64,000 nt of DNA from assembly GCA_021851325.1 (NCBI GenBank), contig JAJZDZ010000003.1, forward strand, positions 62,001 through 126,000, in the 5' to 3' direction. Position numbers and translations under genes: made by a program. Source of the stretch: Pseudomonadota bacterium. GTDB taxonomy: Bacteria; Pseudomonadota; Alphaproteobacteria; Micropepsales; Micropepsaceae. The notes beneath the pieces are model-generated. The model was not told the origin of the DNA and did no database searches. It saw nothing but the letters and a program-made list of their open reading frames with translations. Position 1 is the stretch's first letter; the number at the start of each line of letters is the position of its first letter. Positions 29,272 through 38,148 of the stretch are shown here, piece by piece.

Positions 29272-30021
29272 TCAGGCGCCGCGCACCGCCGGTTCGCCGC
29301 GCTCTTCGATGATTGTGCAGCGGCCCTGACCACGCAACACACGCGCCAGGGCGCCGCGATCATGGATCGAAAACACAACGATCGGAATGCCGTTCTCCCG
29401 GGACAGTGCCACTGCTGACGTATCCATCACCTGAAGATCACGCGCCAACACTTCGTAATAGCTGAGCGAATCGAACCGCTGTGCCTGCTTATTATGCTTT
29501 GGATCCATGTCATAGACACCATCTACTTGGGTGCCCTTAAGCATGGCCTCACAATTCATCTCAGCGGCCCGCAGGGCTGCCGCCGTATCTGTCGTGAAGA
29601 AGGGGTTTCCGGTACCCGCGGCGAAAATGACCACGCGTCCCTTTTCCATGTGGCGAATGGCGCGGCGGCGGATATAGGGCTCACACACGCTGGTCATAGG
29701 TATGGCAGACTGGACGCGGGTGGGAATGCCGGCGCGCTCGAGAGAAGCCTGCACCGCCAATGCGTTCATGACCGTGGCGAGCATTCCCATATAATCGGCG
29801 GTCGACCGGTCAATTCCCTTAGCCGCACCGGCGAGGCCCCGGAAAATGTTACCGCCGCCTATTACCAGGCAGATCTGCACACCGGCCTCAACTGCCTCTT
29901 TGACATCAGCGGCTATCCGTTCAACCGTCCCGATATCGATGCCATAGGCAGACTGGCCCATCAGGGCTTCGCCGGAGACCTTCAGCAGGACACGGCGCCA
30001 GCGCGGCGAGGCGTTATCCAT
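29272..30021 (-). CDS. pyrH: Uridylate kinase (UMP kinase)
   Basis: 249 aa, amino-acid-kinase fold. It phosphorylates UMP to UDP and is hexameric and GTP-activated in proteobacteria. It shows [53 protein letters not shown], the [20 protein letters not shown] loop, [20 protein letters not shown] and [17 protein letters not shown] near the end. It is one of the tsf-pyrH-frr set. Confidence 0.97.
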   Translation of the reverse strand: MDNASPRWRRVLLKVSGEALMGQSAYGIDIGTVERIAADVKEAVEAGVQICLVIGGGNIFRGLAGAAKGIDRSTADYMGMLATVMNALAVQASLERAGIPTRVQSAIPMTSVCEPYIRRRAIRHMEKGRVVIFAAGTGNPFFTTDTAAALRAAEMNCEAMLKGTQVDGVYDMDPKHNKQAQRFDSLSYYEVLARDLQVMDTSAVALSRENGIPIVVFSIHDRGALARVLRGQGRCTIIEERGEPAVRGA

Positions 30022-30044
30022 TCCGCAGGTCTCCGAACGATGAC

Positions 30045-30971
30045 TCAGTGCCCGGCCATCTTGCTGACTTCTCCAGCGAAGTCACTGTCTTCCTTTTCGA
30101 TCCCCTCGCCAACCTGATAGCGCACGAAGCCAGTCAGTTGGATCGGATGACCGAGCTCCTTGGCTGCCTTTTCGATCACCTTGTTGACTGGAGTTTCTCC
30201 ATCAATCACGAAGGTTTGCTCCAGAAGTACTTGCTCCTGAAAGAATTTCTTCATGCGGCCATCGACCATCTTGGCGATGATATTTTCCGGCTTGCCGCTT
30301 TCGCGGGCCTGTTCGGCGTAGATAGCCCGCTCCCGTTCCACGACATCGGCCGCAACATGGTCAGATGACAACGCGATCGGAGAAGCGGCGGCGACATGCA
30401 TGGCAATTTGCCGTCCTAGCTGGGTCAGAGCAGCCGGATCCGCCGCGGAGGTCAGCGCCACCAATACACCGATCTTGCCGAGCTCTGGGCTTGAGGCATT
30501 ATGAACATAACTGGCCACCACGCCGGGATTGACGCCGAGCACTGTGGCTCGCCGGACGCTCATGTTCTCTCCAATCTTCGCGATCAGAGCGGTCAGTGTG
30601 TCGCTTAGCGAGGCGCCCTGTCCCTCATGGGGATGGGCCATCAGTCGCTCCATGTCCCCCTCAACCTTGAGAGCGATCTCGGCCGCGCGTTTGACGAAGT
30701 CTTTGAACTCTTCGTTGCGGGCAACAAAATCGGTCTCAGAGTTGACCTCCACGAGCGCGCCACTGGCCGCGCCAGTAGCAACCCCGATCAGGCCTTCGGC
30801 GGCGACGCGCCCGGCCTTCTTGGCCGCCTTGGCCAAGCCCTTGGTACGCAGCCAATCAACGGCACTTTGCATGTCGCCGCCGGTTTCGGTCAGTGCGGTC
30901 TTGCAATCCATCATGCCTGCGCCAGTCATGTCGCGCAGTTCCTTGACCATGCTGGCGCTGATATTCGCCAT
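30045..30971 (-). CDS. tsf: Elongation factor Ts
   Basis: 308 aa. It is the nucleotide-exchange factor for EF-Tu. The start at 30971 is chosen over ATG 30977 because AGGAG then sits at 7-nt spacing. It shows the N-terminal UBA-like domain [50 protein letters not shown] and the dimerisation region with IAMHVAA and [20 protein letters not shown]. It follows rpsB, 32 bp downstream. Confidence 0.97.
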   Translation of the reverse strand: MANISASMVKELRDMTGAGMMDCKTALTETGGDMQSAVDWLRTKGLAKAAKKAGRVAAEGLIGVATGAASGALVEVNSETDFVARNEEFKDFVKRAAEIALKVEGDMERLMAHPHEGQGASLSDTLTALIAKIGENMSVRRATVLGVNPGVVASYVHNASSPELGKIGVLVALTSAADPAALTQLGRQIAMHVAAASPIALSSDHVAADVVERERAIYAEQARESGKPENIIAKMVDGRMKKFFQEQVLLEQTFVIDGETPVNKVIEKAAKELGHPIQLTGFVRYQVGEGIEKEDSDFAGEVSKMAGH

Positions 30972-31003
30972 TGTCATGCTCCTAATGCTGTCAGGTGCCC
31001 GGC

Positions 31004-31795
31004 TTAGGCCGAGGCGTGGTTCGCGGTCGCTGCGCCGGTTTCAGTCGAGAGCCCGGCGAGGGAAACATCTTCAGCGGCGCCAATATCGACGCCGGATGCG
31101 ATCTGGCTTGCCGACAGACCATCAATGATCGACCGTGCCGCCAGTTCGCAGTAGAGGGACAACGAGCGAGCCGCATCGTCGTTACCCGGGATCGGGTAGG
31201 CGATCCCTTCCGGATCCGAGTTGGAATCGAGGATGGCCGTGACCGGAATGTTAAGCTTGCGGGCCTCTGCGACTGCGATCGCTTCCTTATTGGTGTCAAT
31301 AACGAACAGCATATTGGGCAGCCCACCCATCTCCTTGATGCCACCAAGGGAGCGCTCGAGCTTTTCCTGCTCGCGCAGCATTTGCAGCAATTCCTTTTTG
31401 GTCCGCCCCGAACCCTGAGCGGCATTTAAGGTCTCTTCGATCGCGCGCAGGCGTTTGATCGAATGCGAAATCGTCTGCCAATTGGTCAGCGTGCCGCCGA
31501 GCCAGCGGTGATTGACGTAATATTGCGCGCATTTGCGGGCTGCAGTCGCAACCGGATCCTGTGCCTGACGCTTGGTACCGACAAAGAGGATTCGCCCCCC
31601 ACTAGCGGCAACCTCTCGCAATGCCACCAGAGCTTGATGCAGCAGAGGCACGGTCTGGGTCAGATCGATAATGTGCACATCGTTGCGGGCGCCATAGATG
31701 TACGGCGCCATTTTCGGATTCCAGCGTTGCGTGCGGTGACCGAAGTGAACGCCAGCCTCAAGCAGCTGACGCATGGAAAAATCTGGCAGGGCCAT
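31004..31795 (-). CDS. rpsB: 30S ribosomal protein S2
   Basis: 263 aa. S2 binds late to the 30S subunit and stabilises S1 in many proteobacteria. It shows [75 protein letters not shown] and [20 protein letters not shown], ending in a short Ala-rich tail beyond the core. It is first in the rpsB-to-lpxB cluster, with a GGAGA-type site 8 nt before the ATG. The promoter is about 140 bp upstream. Confidence 0.97.
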   Translation of the reverse strand: MALPDFSMRQLLEAGVHFGHRTQRWNPKMAPYIYGARNDVHIIDLTQTVPLLHQALVALREVAASGGRILFVGTKRQAQDPVATAARKCAQYYVNHRWLGGTLTNWQTISHSIKRLRAIEETLNAAQGSGRTKKELLQMLREQEKLERSLGGIKEMGGLPNMLFVIDTNKEAIAVAEARKLNIPVTAILDSNSDPEGIAYPIPGNDDAARSLSLYCELAARSIIDGLSASQIASGVDIGAAEDVSLAGLSTETGAATANHASA

Positions 31796-31890
31796 GAAAG
31801 TCGTCTCCTTTTCCGGTTTGGCCTAGCGCGAGGGGTATATCCCGGGTGGGGCCATCCAGACACCGCACCTCGAGACACCGGAGGGGCAGA

Positions 31891-31963
31891 GCAGCCTAGG
31901 CTGCCTGTCCACCCTCGCGCGTGGAATGGCGGGGGTTATACGGGTGTGTCTTGACGGGCGCAA
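31891..31963 (-). promoter_or_regulatory. rpsB promoter and leader palindrome
   Basis: On the minus strand, TTGCGC (31958-31963), an exact 17-bp spacer and TATAAC (31935-31940) form a good sigma-70-type promoter. The implied leader of about 130 nt contains a perfect 14-bp palindrome GCAGCCTAGGCTGC (31891-31904). S2 autoregulation through its leader is known in gammaproteobacteria; whether this leader does the same is only an inference. Confidence 0.55.
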
Positions 31964-32010
31964 GCACGACGGGCGAGGAAGTGCACCATCACCGAAGATC
32001 AGGCCCCGCC

Positions 32011-33207
32011 ATGTCACAATTGGGTTCCCCCTCCTCCGCCATCCGCCCTGCCATTCTCGCGCTTAGGCCCAACGGCATTGGCGCCGTGTCCTCGCTGGGC
32101 CTAGGCGACCCGAGCGTCATCCCCCTCTGGTTCGGCGAAACCGACCTTGTGACCCCTGCCTTCATCCGTGATGCGGCCAAGCGGGCCCTGGACGACGGTA
32201 AGACCTTTTACAGCGGGGCCCGAGGCATGCCGGCTTTGCGGCAGGCGATCGCGGACTTCTATGGTCGCGTCCTGGGAACCACACCAGACGTCTCTCGTAT
32301 TTCCTTGCCAGGGGCCGCAACCCTCGCCCTCGTTACGGCCCTGCAATGCCTGATTGAAGCCGGCGACAATCTAGTGATTGTGTCCCCAGTATGGCCCAGT
32401 ATTTTCCAAGCTGTAACCCAGCTTGGAGGCGAAAATCGCTTTGTACGCCTGCGGGAGGACTGGAAGAGCCAAAGCTGGCACCTTGATCTGGACGAGCTCT
32501 TTGCCGCCTGTACCGACCGCACCAAGGCCATCTTTATCGCCTCCCCTGGCAATCCTACCGGTTGGGTTGCCAGCCGCGAAGAGCAAGGCGCAATCCTAGA
32601 CTTCGCACGCCGTCGAGGGATCGCCGTAATCGCCGACGAGGTCTATGGCACCCTCGTATATTCCGAACGGGCGCACGCGCCCTCGTTCCTCGAAATTGCC
32701 ACGAGCGAGGACAACCTCTTTGTCATCAATGGCTTTTCCAAAGCCTGGGCAATGACCGGATGGCGCATTGGCTGGCTCGTCCACCCTGCGGTTCTTGATC
32801 GCAGCATGGACGTCATGTGCATCGCCAACAATACCGGCCCCACCGCCTTCGCCCAATATGGCGCGTTAGCCGCACTATCGGTCGAGGGCGACAACTTTCG
32901 TGCGCAGATGCGAGCGTACTGTGCGCGTGGGCGTGAGGTTGTGGACGAATGGCTTGCTGCTCAAAACCGATTGCGCTGGATACGTCCCGAAGGGGCGTTT
33001 TACGGCTTTCTCCAGATCGAGGGGCTGCACGATAGCCTGCAGTATGCCAGCCAGCTCGTGCACAGCGCCAAGGTCGGGGTCGCCCCCGGCTCGGCCTTTG
33101 GCCCACCCCACGACATTGCCAGCGATGCATGCGTGCGCATCTGCTTTGGACAGGATCCCGAGCGCCTGCGCGAAGGGCTTGAAAGGCTGGGCCGTGCTCT
33201 GCCCTGA
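32011..33207 (+). CDS. PLP-dependent aminotransferase, class I/II
   Basis: 398 aa fold-type I enzyme of the aspartate aminotransferase superfamily. Visible residues include FYSGARGMPALRQAIADFYG, SPVWPSI, SPGNPTGW (N181), IADEVYGTLVY (D209, Y212), and NGFSKAWAMTGWRIGW with the PLP lysine K244; the substrate arginine is likely in CVRICFG near the C-terminus. The amino donor and acceptor cannot be read from sequence. The start is ATG 32011 (MSQLGSPSSAIRP); upstream in-frame codons overlap the rpsB promoter. It is convergent with dnaE, with 2 bp between stops. Confidence 0.9.
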   Translation: MSQLGSPSSAIRPAILALRPNGIGAVSSLGLGDPSVIPLWFGETDLVTPAFIRDAAKRALDDGKTFYSGARGMPALRQAIADFYGRVLGTTPDVSRISLPGAATLALVTALQCLIEAGDNLVIVSPVWPSIFQAVTQLGGENRFVRLREDWKSQSWHLDLDELFAACTDRTKAIFIASPGNPTGWVASREEQGAILDFARRRGIAVIADEVYGTLVYSERAHAPSFLEIATSEDNLFVINGFSKAWAMTGWRIGWLVHPAVLDRSMDVMCIANNTGPTAFAQYGALAALSVEGDNFRAQMRAYCARGREVVDEWLAAQNRLRWIRPEGAFYGFLQIEGLHDSLQYASQLVHSAKVGVAPGSAFGPPHDIASDACVRICFGQDPERLREGLERLGRALP

Positions 33208-33209
33208 CC

Positions 33210-36200
33210 TTACACCGCTTCCACAGCGGCAACGCCAGGCAGGGACTTTATCGCGCTGCGCAACTGGGCAGTAACGTGAAAGCCCTTAGGCAGGCGAATT
33301 TCGGCCTCCTGCCCATCTGTTGCGGGCACCACGAGCGTGACAATTCCCTTGCCGGCTTCACGCAGTTGGGCCGCGATCGCGCCCAGTGGCTCGACGCCCT
33401 CCAGAAAAATGCGCATTCCCTCGCCCGCCTGCGCTGCCGCCTGTTCCAGATCAGTCGCCGAGATCGCCCGAAGTTTCAACTCCTCGCCTTCGCGTGAAGC
33501 ACTCACCTTGAGCAGCACCGACTTTCCAGGCTCCAGAAGTGGACGGGCAGCTGCCAGCGCCTCGGGAAAAAACATTACTTCAAACATGCCAGAGGCATCC
33601 GAGAATGAGACAAAGGCATACGCCTGATCATTCTTACCCCGACGTTCTGACTTTTTGATAATAGTACCCGCCAGCAGCGTGACGAATGACATTCGGCGGT
33701 CTTCAAGAATCTGGGCATAGTTGGTAACCTGCAGCCTCTTGAGGGCAACATCAAAATTGTCGAGCGGATGCCCCGAGAGATAAAATCCAATTGCTGAAAA
33801 CTCTTCACCTAGCCGCTCATGTGCAGGCCACTCACCAACATTGGCGAGACGGATCTCTACCGTCTCATTTCCAATTTCATCAAACAACGTCGATTGGCCG
33901 CGTTCCCTCTCACGGCTGGTACGCGCCGCGTCACCCAGCACCGCGTCAGCACTTTCGATGAGCTGATGCCGATTAGAGTTCAGTGCATCGAAGGCGCCCG
34001 CGCGGACCAGCATTTCAAAACAGCGCTTATTAACAAGCTTCGGATCAATTCGTCGGGCAAAATCGGCGAGCGAAGTAAATGCGCCGCTGGAATTTCTTAT
34101 CTCGACAACATGATCCATCGCCTGACGCCCGACCCCTTTGACTGCGGCCAAGGCATAAAAAATATTCGCACTCTCATGGTCACAGGAGAACGCTGCTTCA
34201 GAGCGATTTATGTCTGGAGGGCGCACCGTAATTCCAAGACGCTGCGCCTCCTGACGAAAAATATTTAGCCGATCCGTGTTGCCGATATCGAGCGTCATCG
34301 AGGCGGCAAGAAATTCAACCGGATAATTGGCCTTCAAATACGCCGTCTGATACGCGACCTGGGCATAGGCAGCAGCATGCCCTTTATTGAACCCGTAGCC
34401 AGCAAACTTCGCAGCCTGCTCAAAGATCTGCTCGGCAATATTGGGATCAACCCCTTTCTGCTTTGCGCCAGCTATAAACCGTTCGCGATGCAACGCCATT
34501 TCAGAGGGAATCTTCTTTCCCATAGCGCGTCGCAGCAAATCAGCATCACCAAGTGAATACCCGCCCAGTGCTCGAGCAATACTCATGACATCTTCCTGAT
34601 AGGTCATCACCCCGTAGGTGTCCTTCAGGATCGGCTCCAATGCCGGATGCAGGTATTCCGGCTTTTCTCGTCCATTCTTACAGGCGATATATTTGGGAAT
34701 GGAGTCCATTGGTCCGGGTCGATAAAGAGCAACTAGCGCAACAAGATCATTGATATGATCAGGCTTCATCTTGCGCATCAGATCGCGCATGCCCTGACCT
34801 TCGAGCTGAAATACTCCAACACTCTCGCCGCGGGCCAGCATATCAAAGGTGCGACGATCTTCGAACGCTATGGATTGGGTATTGAGTTCTATTCCGCGGC
34901 GAGCCAGAAGTTCCTCTGCCTTGGCGATCACTGTGAGAGTTTTGAGGCCCAGGAAGTCAAATTTTACGAGGCCAGACTTTTCGGCATCTTCGTAATCAAA
35001 TTGAGTTACCGGCATATCCGATCTGGGATCACGGTAAAGAGGGACTAACTCATCAAGAGGTCGATCCCCTATCACAACTCCTGCCGGATGAGTTGATGCA
35101 TGCCTATAAAGGCCTTCAATCTTCCGTACTACATTGAACAGGCGCACCGCTGCGGGCTCAGACTGGGCAATTTCGGAAAGGCGAGGCTCATGACTTAACG
35201 CATCCTCAAGGGAGACCGCCTTACCAGGAGGATTAGGAATTAATTTGGCGATGCGGTCTACCAGACCAAGTGGAAGCTGTAATACGCGTCCAACATCACG
35301 AACCGCTGCACGTGCCTGCAGGGAACCCAAAGCCATAATATGAGCAACACGATCCAGGCCGTACTTATGCTGAACGTAATGAACGACCTCATCGCGTCGT
35401 TCCTGACAGAAATCAATATCAAAGTCCGGCATCGAAATGCGTTCCGGGTTCAAAAACCTTTCAAATAGTAGCCCGAAGCGCAAAGGGTCCAGGTTGGTTA
35501 TATCCAATGACCATGCAACCAGTGAGGCGGCACCAGAACCACGCACGCCCACAGGAATGCGCTGTGCTCTGGTCCACTTCATGAAATCTGATACGATTAG
35601 AAAATACCCCGGAAAATCCATACGGTTGATAATTTCCAGTTCGTATTCCAGGCGCTCATCATACTGCTCGCGTGGTGCGTAGAGTCCACTCTCCGACAAG
35701 CGCCTTTCTAGTCCGCTTTGCGCCAAGCGCTTCAATTCGTCCTGTGGCGAGAGACCTGAAACCGGTTCAAATTTAGGCAATATGGGTTTGTGCTTTTTGG
35801 GCCGAAAAGCACATCGTTGCGCAATCTCCATGGTATTAGCCAAAGCTTCTGGTAAATCAGCAAATTGCGCGCTCATTTCAGCTGGAGATTTGAAGCGATG
35901 CTCACGGGTAAGGCGACGCCGATCGCTTTGCGACACATAGGTACTGTCAGCAATACACAGTAATGCGTCATGTGCTTCATACATGTCCTCACGACCAAAA
36001 TGCACATCATTGGTCGCTACCAGTGGTATGGATTTGTCGTAAGCAAGATCAATAAGAAAATGTTCAGCGGTACGCTCTTCTGCAACACCGTGACGCTGCA
36101 GCTCGACATAAAGCCGATCGCCAAAAATCTCCGTAAGCTGATCGAGGATCAGCGACGCAGTATCCAGCTGCCCACCAGAAAGAAGTGTGTTAAGAGGTCC

Positions 36201-36653
36201 GCCAGGACCACCAGTCAAAGCAATCAGGCCACTGCCGTGGGCTGCAAGAGTTGGGGTATCAACGTGTGGCCATTCTCCGGGACCACAGGTCAGATAGGCC
36301 GCACTTAGCAGCTTCACGAGATTGCGATAGCCATCGGGATTTTGCGCCAATAAGGGAAGTACGGGCGGCCTTTGCCGCATGCCGAGTCCAGAAATCTGGG
36401 GAGTTGGGTCCAGATCGACCGCGACCAAGGCACCAACGATAGGCTGCACGCCTTCTTTGGCCAAGGTCTCCGAAATGTCGAAAACCCCAAACAAGTTATT
36501 GTTGTCGCACACAGCGACCGCAGGCATGGCCAGAGACGCACAGAGCTTGGCAAGTTCTTTGGGGCGAACCGCACCCTCAAGGAGTGAATAGCAGCTCTTG
36601 ACGCGAAGATGGACAAAATTAGCGACTACCCTGCCCAACGCCTTTTCAGTCAT
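33210..36653 (-). CDS. dnaE: DNA polymerase III subunit alpha (replicative, DnaE1 type)
   Basis: 1147 aa. It is the catalytic subunit of the replicative polymerase. The N-terminal PHP domain (about 12-280) begins FVHLRVKSCYSLLEG, where E. coli has H-S-D in place of K-S-C, so metal binding there looks lost. The palm has MPDFDIDFCQERRDEV with catalytic D410 and D412. Finger and beta-binding regions follow (QEDVMSIARALGGYS, GYGFNKGHAAAYAQVAYQTA), then an OB-fold (ITLLAGTIIKK-type strand) and a C-terminal tau-binding part. AAGGA lies about 6 nt before the ATG. Base composition drops sharply upstream of about 33.6 kb within this gene. A 35-aa SOS-box peptide gene lies 97 bp upstream on the same strand. 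Confidence 0.96.
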   Translation of the reverse strand: MTEKALGRVVANFVHLRVKSCYSLLEGAVRPKELAKLCASLAMPAVAVCDNNNLFGVFDISETLAKEGVQPIVGALVAVDLDPTPQISGLGMRQRPPVLPLLAQNPDGYRNLVKLLSAAYLTCGPGEWPHVDTPTLAAHGSGLIALTGGPGGPLNTLLSGGQLDTASLILDQLTEIFGDRLYVELQRHGVAEERTAEHFLIDLAYDKSIPLVATNDVHFGREDMYEAHDALLCIADSTYVSQSDRRRLTREHRFKSPAEMSAQFADLPEALANTMEIAQRCAFRPKKHKPILPKFEPVSGLSPQDELKRLAQSGLERRLSESGLYAPREQYDERLEYELEIINRMDFPGYFLIVSDFMKWTRAQRIPVGVRGSGAASLVAWSLDITNLDPLRFGLLFERFLNPERISMPDFDIDFCQERRDEVVHYVQHKYGLDRVAHIMALGSLQARAAVRDVGRVLQLPLGLVDRIAKLIPNPPGKAVSLEDALSHEPRLSEIAQSEPAAVRLFNVVRKIEGLYRHASTHPAGVVIGDRPLDELVPLYRDPRSDMPVTQFDYEDAEKSGLVKFDFLGLKTLTVIAKAEELLARRGIELNTQSIAFEDRRTFDMLARGESVGVFQLEGQGMRDLMRKMKPDHINDLVALVALYRPGPMDSIPKYIACKNGREKPEYLHPALEPILKDTYGVMTYQEDVMSIARALGGYSLGDADLLRRAMGKKIPSEMALHRERFIAGAKQKGVDPNIAEQIFEQAAKFAGYGFNKGHAAAYAQVAYQTAYLKANYPVEFLAASMTLDIGNTDRLNIFRQEAQRLGITVRPPDINRSEAAFSCDHESANIFYALAAVKGVGRQAMDHVVEIRNSSGAFTSLADFARRIDPKLVNKRCFEMLVRAGAFDALNSNRHQLIESADAVLGDAARTSRERERGQSTLFDEIGNETVEIRLANVGEWPAHERLGEEFSAIGFYLSGHPLDNFDVALKRLQVTNYAQILEDRRMSFVTLLAGTIIKKSERRGKNDQAYAFVSFSDASGMFEVMFFPEALAAARPLLEPGKSVLLKVSASREGEELKLRAISATDLEQAAAQAGEGMRIFLEGVEPLGAIAAQLREAGKGIVTLVVPATDGQEAEIRLPKGFHVTAQLRSAIKSLPGVAAVEAV

Positions 36654-36750
36654 GCCGCATCCTTGCCCCTACCCACCGCACAACTACCCCGGACGGCAGG
36701 TATACGAAACGGTACATAACCGTCTTTCCACAGCCTATCGGCACTGCGCA

Positions 36751-36858
36751 TCAGGCCATTGCGACCAAACCTGCGGCCGCATGGGCCAGAACGAAGGTAG
36801 CCGCGATAAAGGTAATCAGCCCTGCTCCAGCGATCATGTCCGAAATCCAGATTTTCAT
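36751..36858 (-). CDS. 35-aa transmembrane peptide under apparent LexA control
   Basis: ATG 36858 is preceded by GAGGGG about 6 nt upstream and encodes 35 residues: MKIWISDMIAGAGLITFIAA, then a further hydrophobic half ending AAGLVAMA. Nearly the whole peptide beyond residue 8 is one transmembrane helix. The promoter region carries two GTTC-N7-GTTC boxes flanking a perfect TTGACA. I know no family match. By concept it resembles Caulobacter SidA, a 29-aa SOS-induced inner-membrane division inhibitor, but I claim no sequence homology. dnaE follows 97 bp downstream on the same strand and may be partly co-transcribed. Confidence 0.65.
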   Translation of the reverse strand: MKIWISDMIAGAGLITFIAATFVLAHAAAGLVAMA

Positions 36859-36890
36859 TGTGGTCCCCTCTTTGTGTGGCCCAGCTAAAT

Positions 36891-36926
36891 GTTCTTTTTT
36901 TGTTCTGTCAAGAACGGAAGTAGAAC
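36891..36926 (-). promoter_or_regulatory. Double LexA (SOS) box with promoter for the 35-aa peptide
   Basis: GTTC-N7-GTTC at 36891-36905 and its mirror GAAC-N7-GAAC at 36912-36926 both match the alphaproteobacterial LexA operator exactly, in opposite orientation. Between them, at 36906-36911, lies a perfect minus-strand -35 box TTGACA, so LexA bound at either box would block RNA polymerase. A -10 near 36884-36890 is weak (TTAGCT). Chance occurrence of two perfect boxes around a consensus -35 is unlikely. Confidence 0.75.
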
Positions 36927-36972
36927 ATTTTTCGGCTCTGAGCTGTTGCAGGGAAGCTTTCGAATCGTTAAG

Positions 36973-36990
36973 GTGTGTTATATAACACAC
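36973..36990 (+). promoter_or_regulatory. 18-bp perfect palindrome at the HicB-like gene promoter
   Basis: GTGTGTTATATAACACAC is a perfect 18-bp inverted repeat ending 7 nt before the ATG of the HicB-like gene. Its centre contains the likely -10 element (TATATA or TATAAC). HicB-type antitoxins with a DNA-binding C-terminus repress their own promoter, so this is the probable operator. No Shine-Dalgarno fits between palindrome and ATG, so the mRNA leader would be only a few nucleotides. Confidence 0.6.
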
Positions 36991-36997
36991 AATTCCT

Positions 36998-37438
36998 ATG
37001 GCAAAGCGCTACTATCCTGCCGTCATTGAACGATCCGAAGGAGGCACTATCGCCGTCTGGTTTCCGGATTTTCCGGACAGCGTTGCCGCGGCCAGTACGC
37101 AGGAAGCGGCCGTGCAGAAGGCGGAACAAGCTCTTCAGATGTCTGTATCCCGGCTGGCCGAAGCGAACAGGCCGCTTCCCGTCCCCAGCAACATGGAAGC
37201 CATAAAGCTGCCCAAAGCTTGCAGTGCCATTGCTTTCGCGCTGATCGGAGTTGAGCTTCCGGATCCATCCGAGCGGGTTAATATCTATCTGCCCAGAAGC
37301 CTGCTCGCGGAGGCTGACAACTATGCTGCAGCCCTTGGTATGAGCCGGTCCAGCTTCTTCGGCCTGGCAATATCCATCATGCTGGGCCGACGCCCGCCCC
37401 TGCCACAAGGGGGGGGTACTGGCGCTCGCCAGGACTAG
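36998..37438 (+). CDS. HicB family antitoxin-like protein (no HicA adjacent)
   Basis: 146 aa. The N-terminal about 60 residues match the HicB RNase-H-like fold ([40 protein letters not shown]). The C-terminal part [20 protein letters not shown] followed by [16 protein letters not shown] looks like a ribbon-helix-helix DNA-binding domain. HicB normally neutralises the small RNA-cleaving HicA toxin, but neither flank holds a HicA-sized dsRBD gene, so it is an orphan or a stand-alone regulator. It shares its upstream region with the LexA-boxed 35-aa peptide gene, divergently. Its end overlaps the lolD stop by 4 bp, convergent. Confidence 0.8.
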   Translation: MAKRYYPAVIERSEGGTIAVWFPDFPDSVAAASTQEAAVQKAEQALQMSVSRLAEANRPLPVPSNMEAIKLPKACSAIAFALIGVELPDPSERVNIYLPRSLLAEADNYAAALGMSRSSFFGLAISIMLGRRPPLPQGGGTGARQD

Positions 37439-38148
37439 TGCAAGGGCCCCGCCGAATCCTGTAGATCCCCGCGCTGCACCAAAGAACCCTCTCTCAGCAC
37501 CAACGCGCGATCCATCTTGGACGCCAGCTCAAGATTATGCGTGGCCACCAATGCCGCAAGTCCCTCTGCCCGCACCATGTTTACCAGCGCGTCGAACACA
37601 CCACCGGAGGTACGTGGATCTAAATTCCCCGTTGGCTCATCAGCGAGCAGCAGGCGGGGTTTGTTGGCTAAAGCGCGTGCGATGGCAACGCGCTGTTGCT
37701 CGCCCCCTGATAGCTGAGCTGGTCGATGTTCAAGGCGAAGGGCAAGCCCCATCTGCTGCAGAAGCTCTGTAGCGCGAGCGCGAGCGGCCCCACGACCAAT
37801 CCCTGCAATGCGCTGTGGTATCATGACATTTTCCAGGGCTGTGAACTCAGGCAGCAGATGATGCGCCTGATAGACAAAGCCGATGAATTCCCGACGCAAA
37901 CGCGTCCGCTCACCATCGCTAAGCTGCGACGCGGCACGTCCAGCTACAAGCACTTCGCCTCCGCTCGGCGTCTCAAGAAGACCTGCCATATGAAGCAGTG
38001 AGGATTTGCCCGCCCCGGAGGGACCTACCAGAGCCACCAGCTCTCCAGGACGTACTTCCAGAGACAGATTCCGGAATACCTCCAGTGTAACCTCGCCTTG
38101 ACGGTAAACCCGGCTGACACGCTCAAGCCGAAGCATCGCCTCACTCAT
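37435..38148 (-). CDS. lolD: Lipoprotein-releasing ABC transporter ATP-binding protein LolD
   Basis: 237 aa ABC ATPase. LolCDE releases outer-membrane lipoproteins from the inner membrane to LolA. It shows Walker [10 protein letters not shown], the Q-loop [20 protein letters not shown] (the Lol-type HHLLPEF), signature [15 protein letters not shown], Walker [13 protein letters not shown] and the switch THN. It overlaps lolC by 8 bp downstream of it. The family is shared with MacB-like exporters, but the pairing with LolC makes Lol the likely role. Confidence 0.94.
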   Translation of the reverse strand: MSEAMLRLERVSRVYRQGEVTLEVFRNLSLEVRPGELVALVGPSGAGKSSLLHMAGLLETPSGGEVLVAGRAASQLSDGERTRLRREFIGFVYQAHHLLPEFTALENVMIPQRIAGIGRGAARARATELLQQMGLALRLEHRPAQLSGGEQQRVAIARALANKPRLLLADEPTGNLDPRTSGGVFDALVNMVRAEGLAALVATHNLELASKMDRALVLREGSLVQRGDLQDSAGPLH

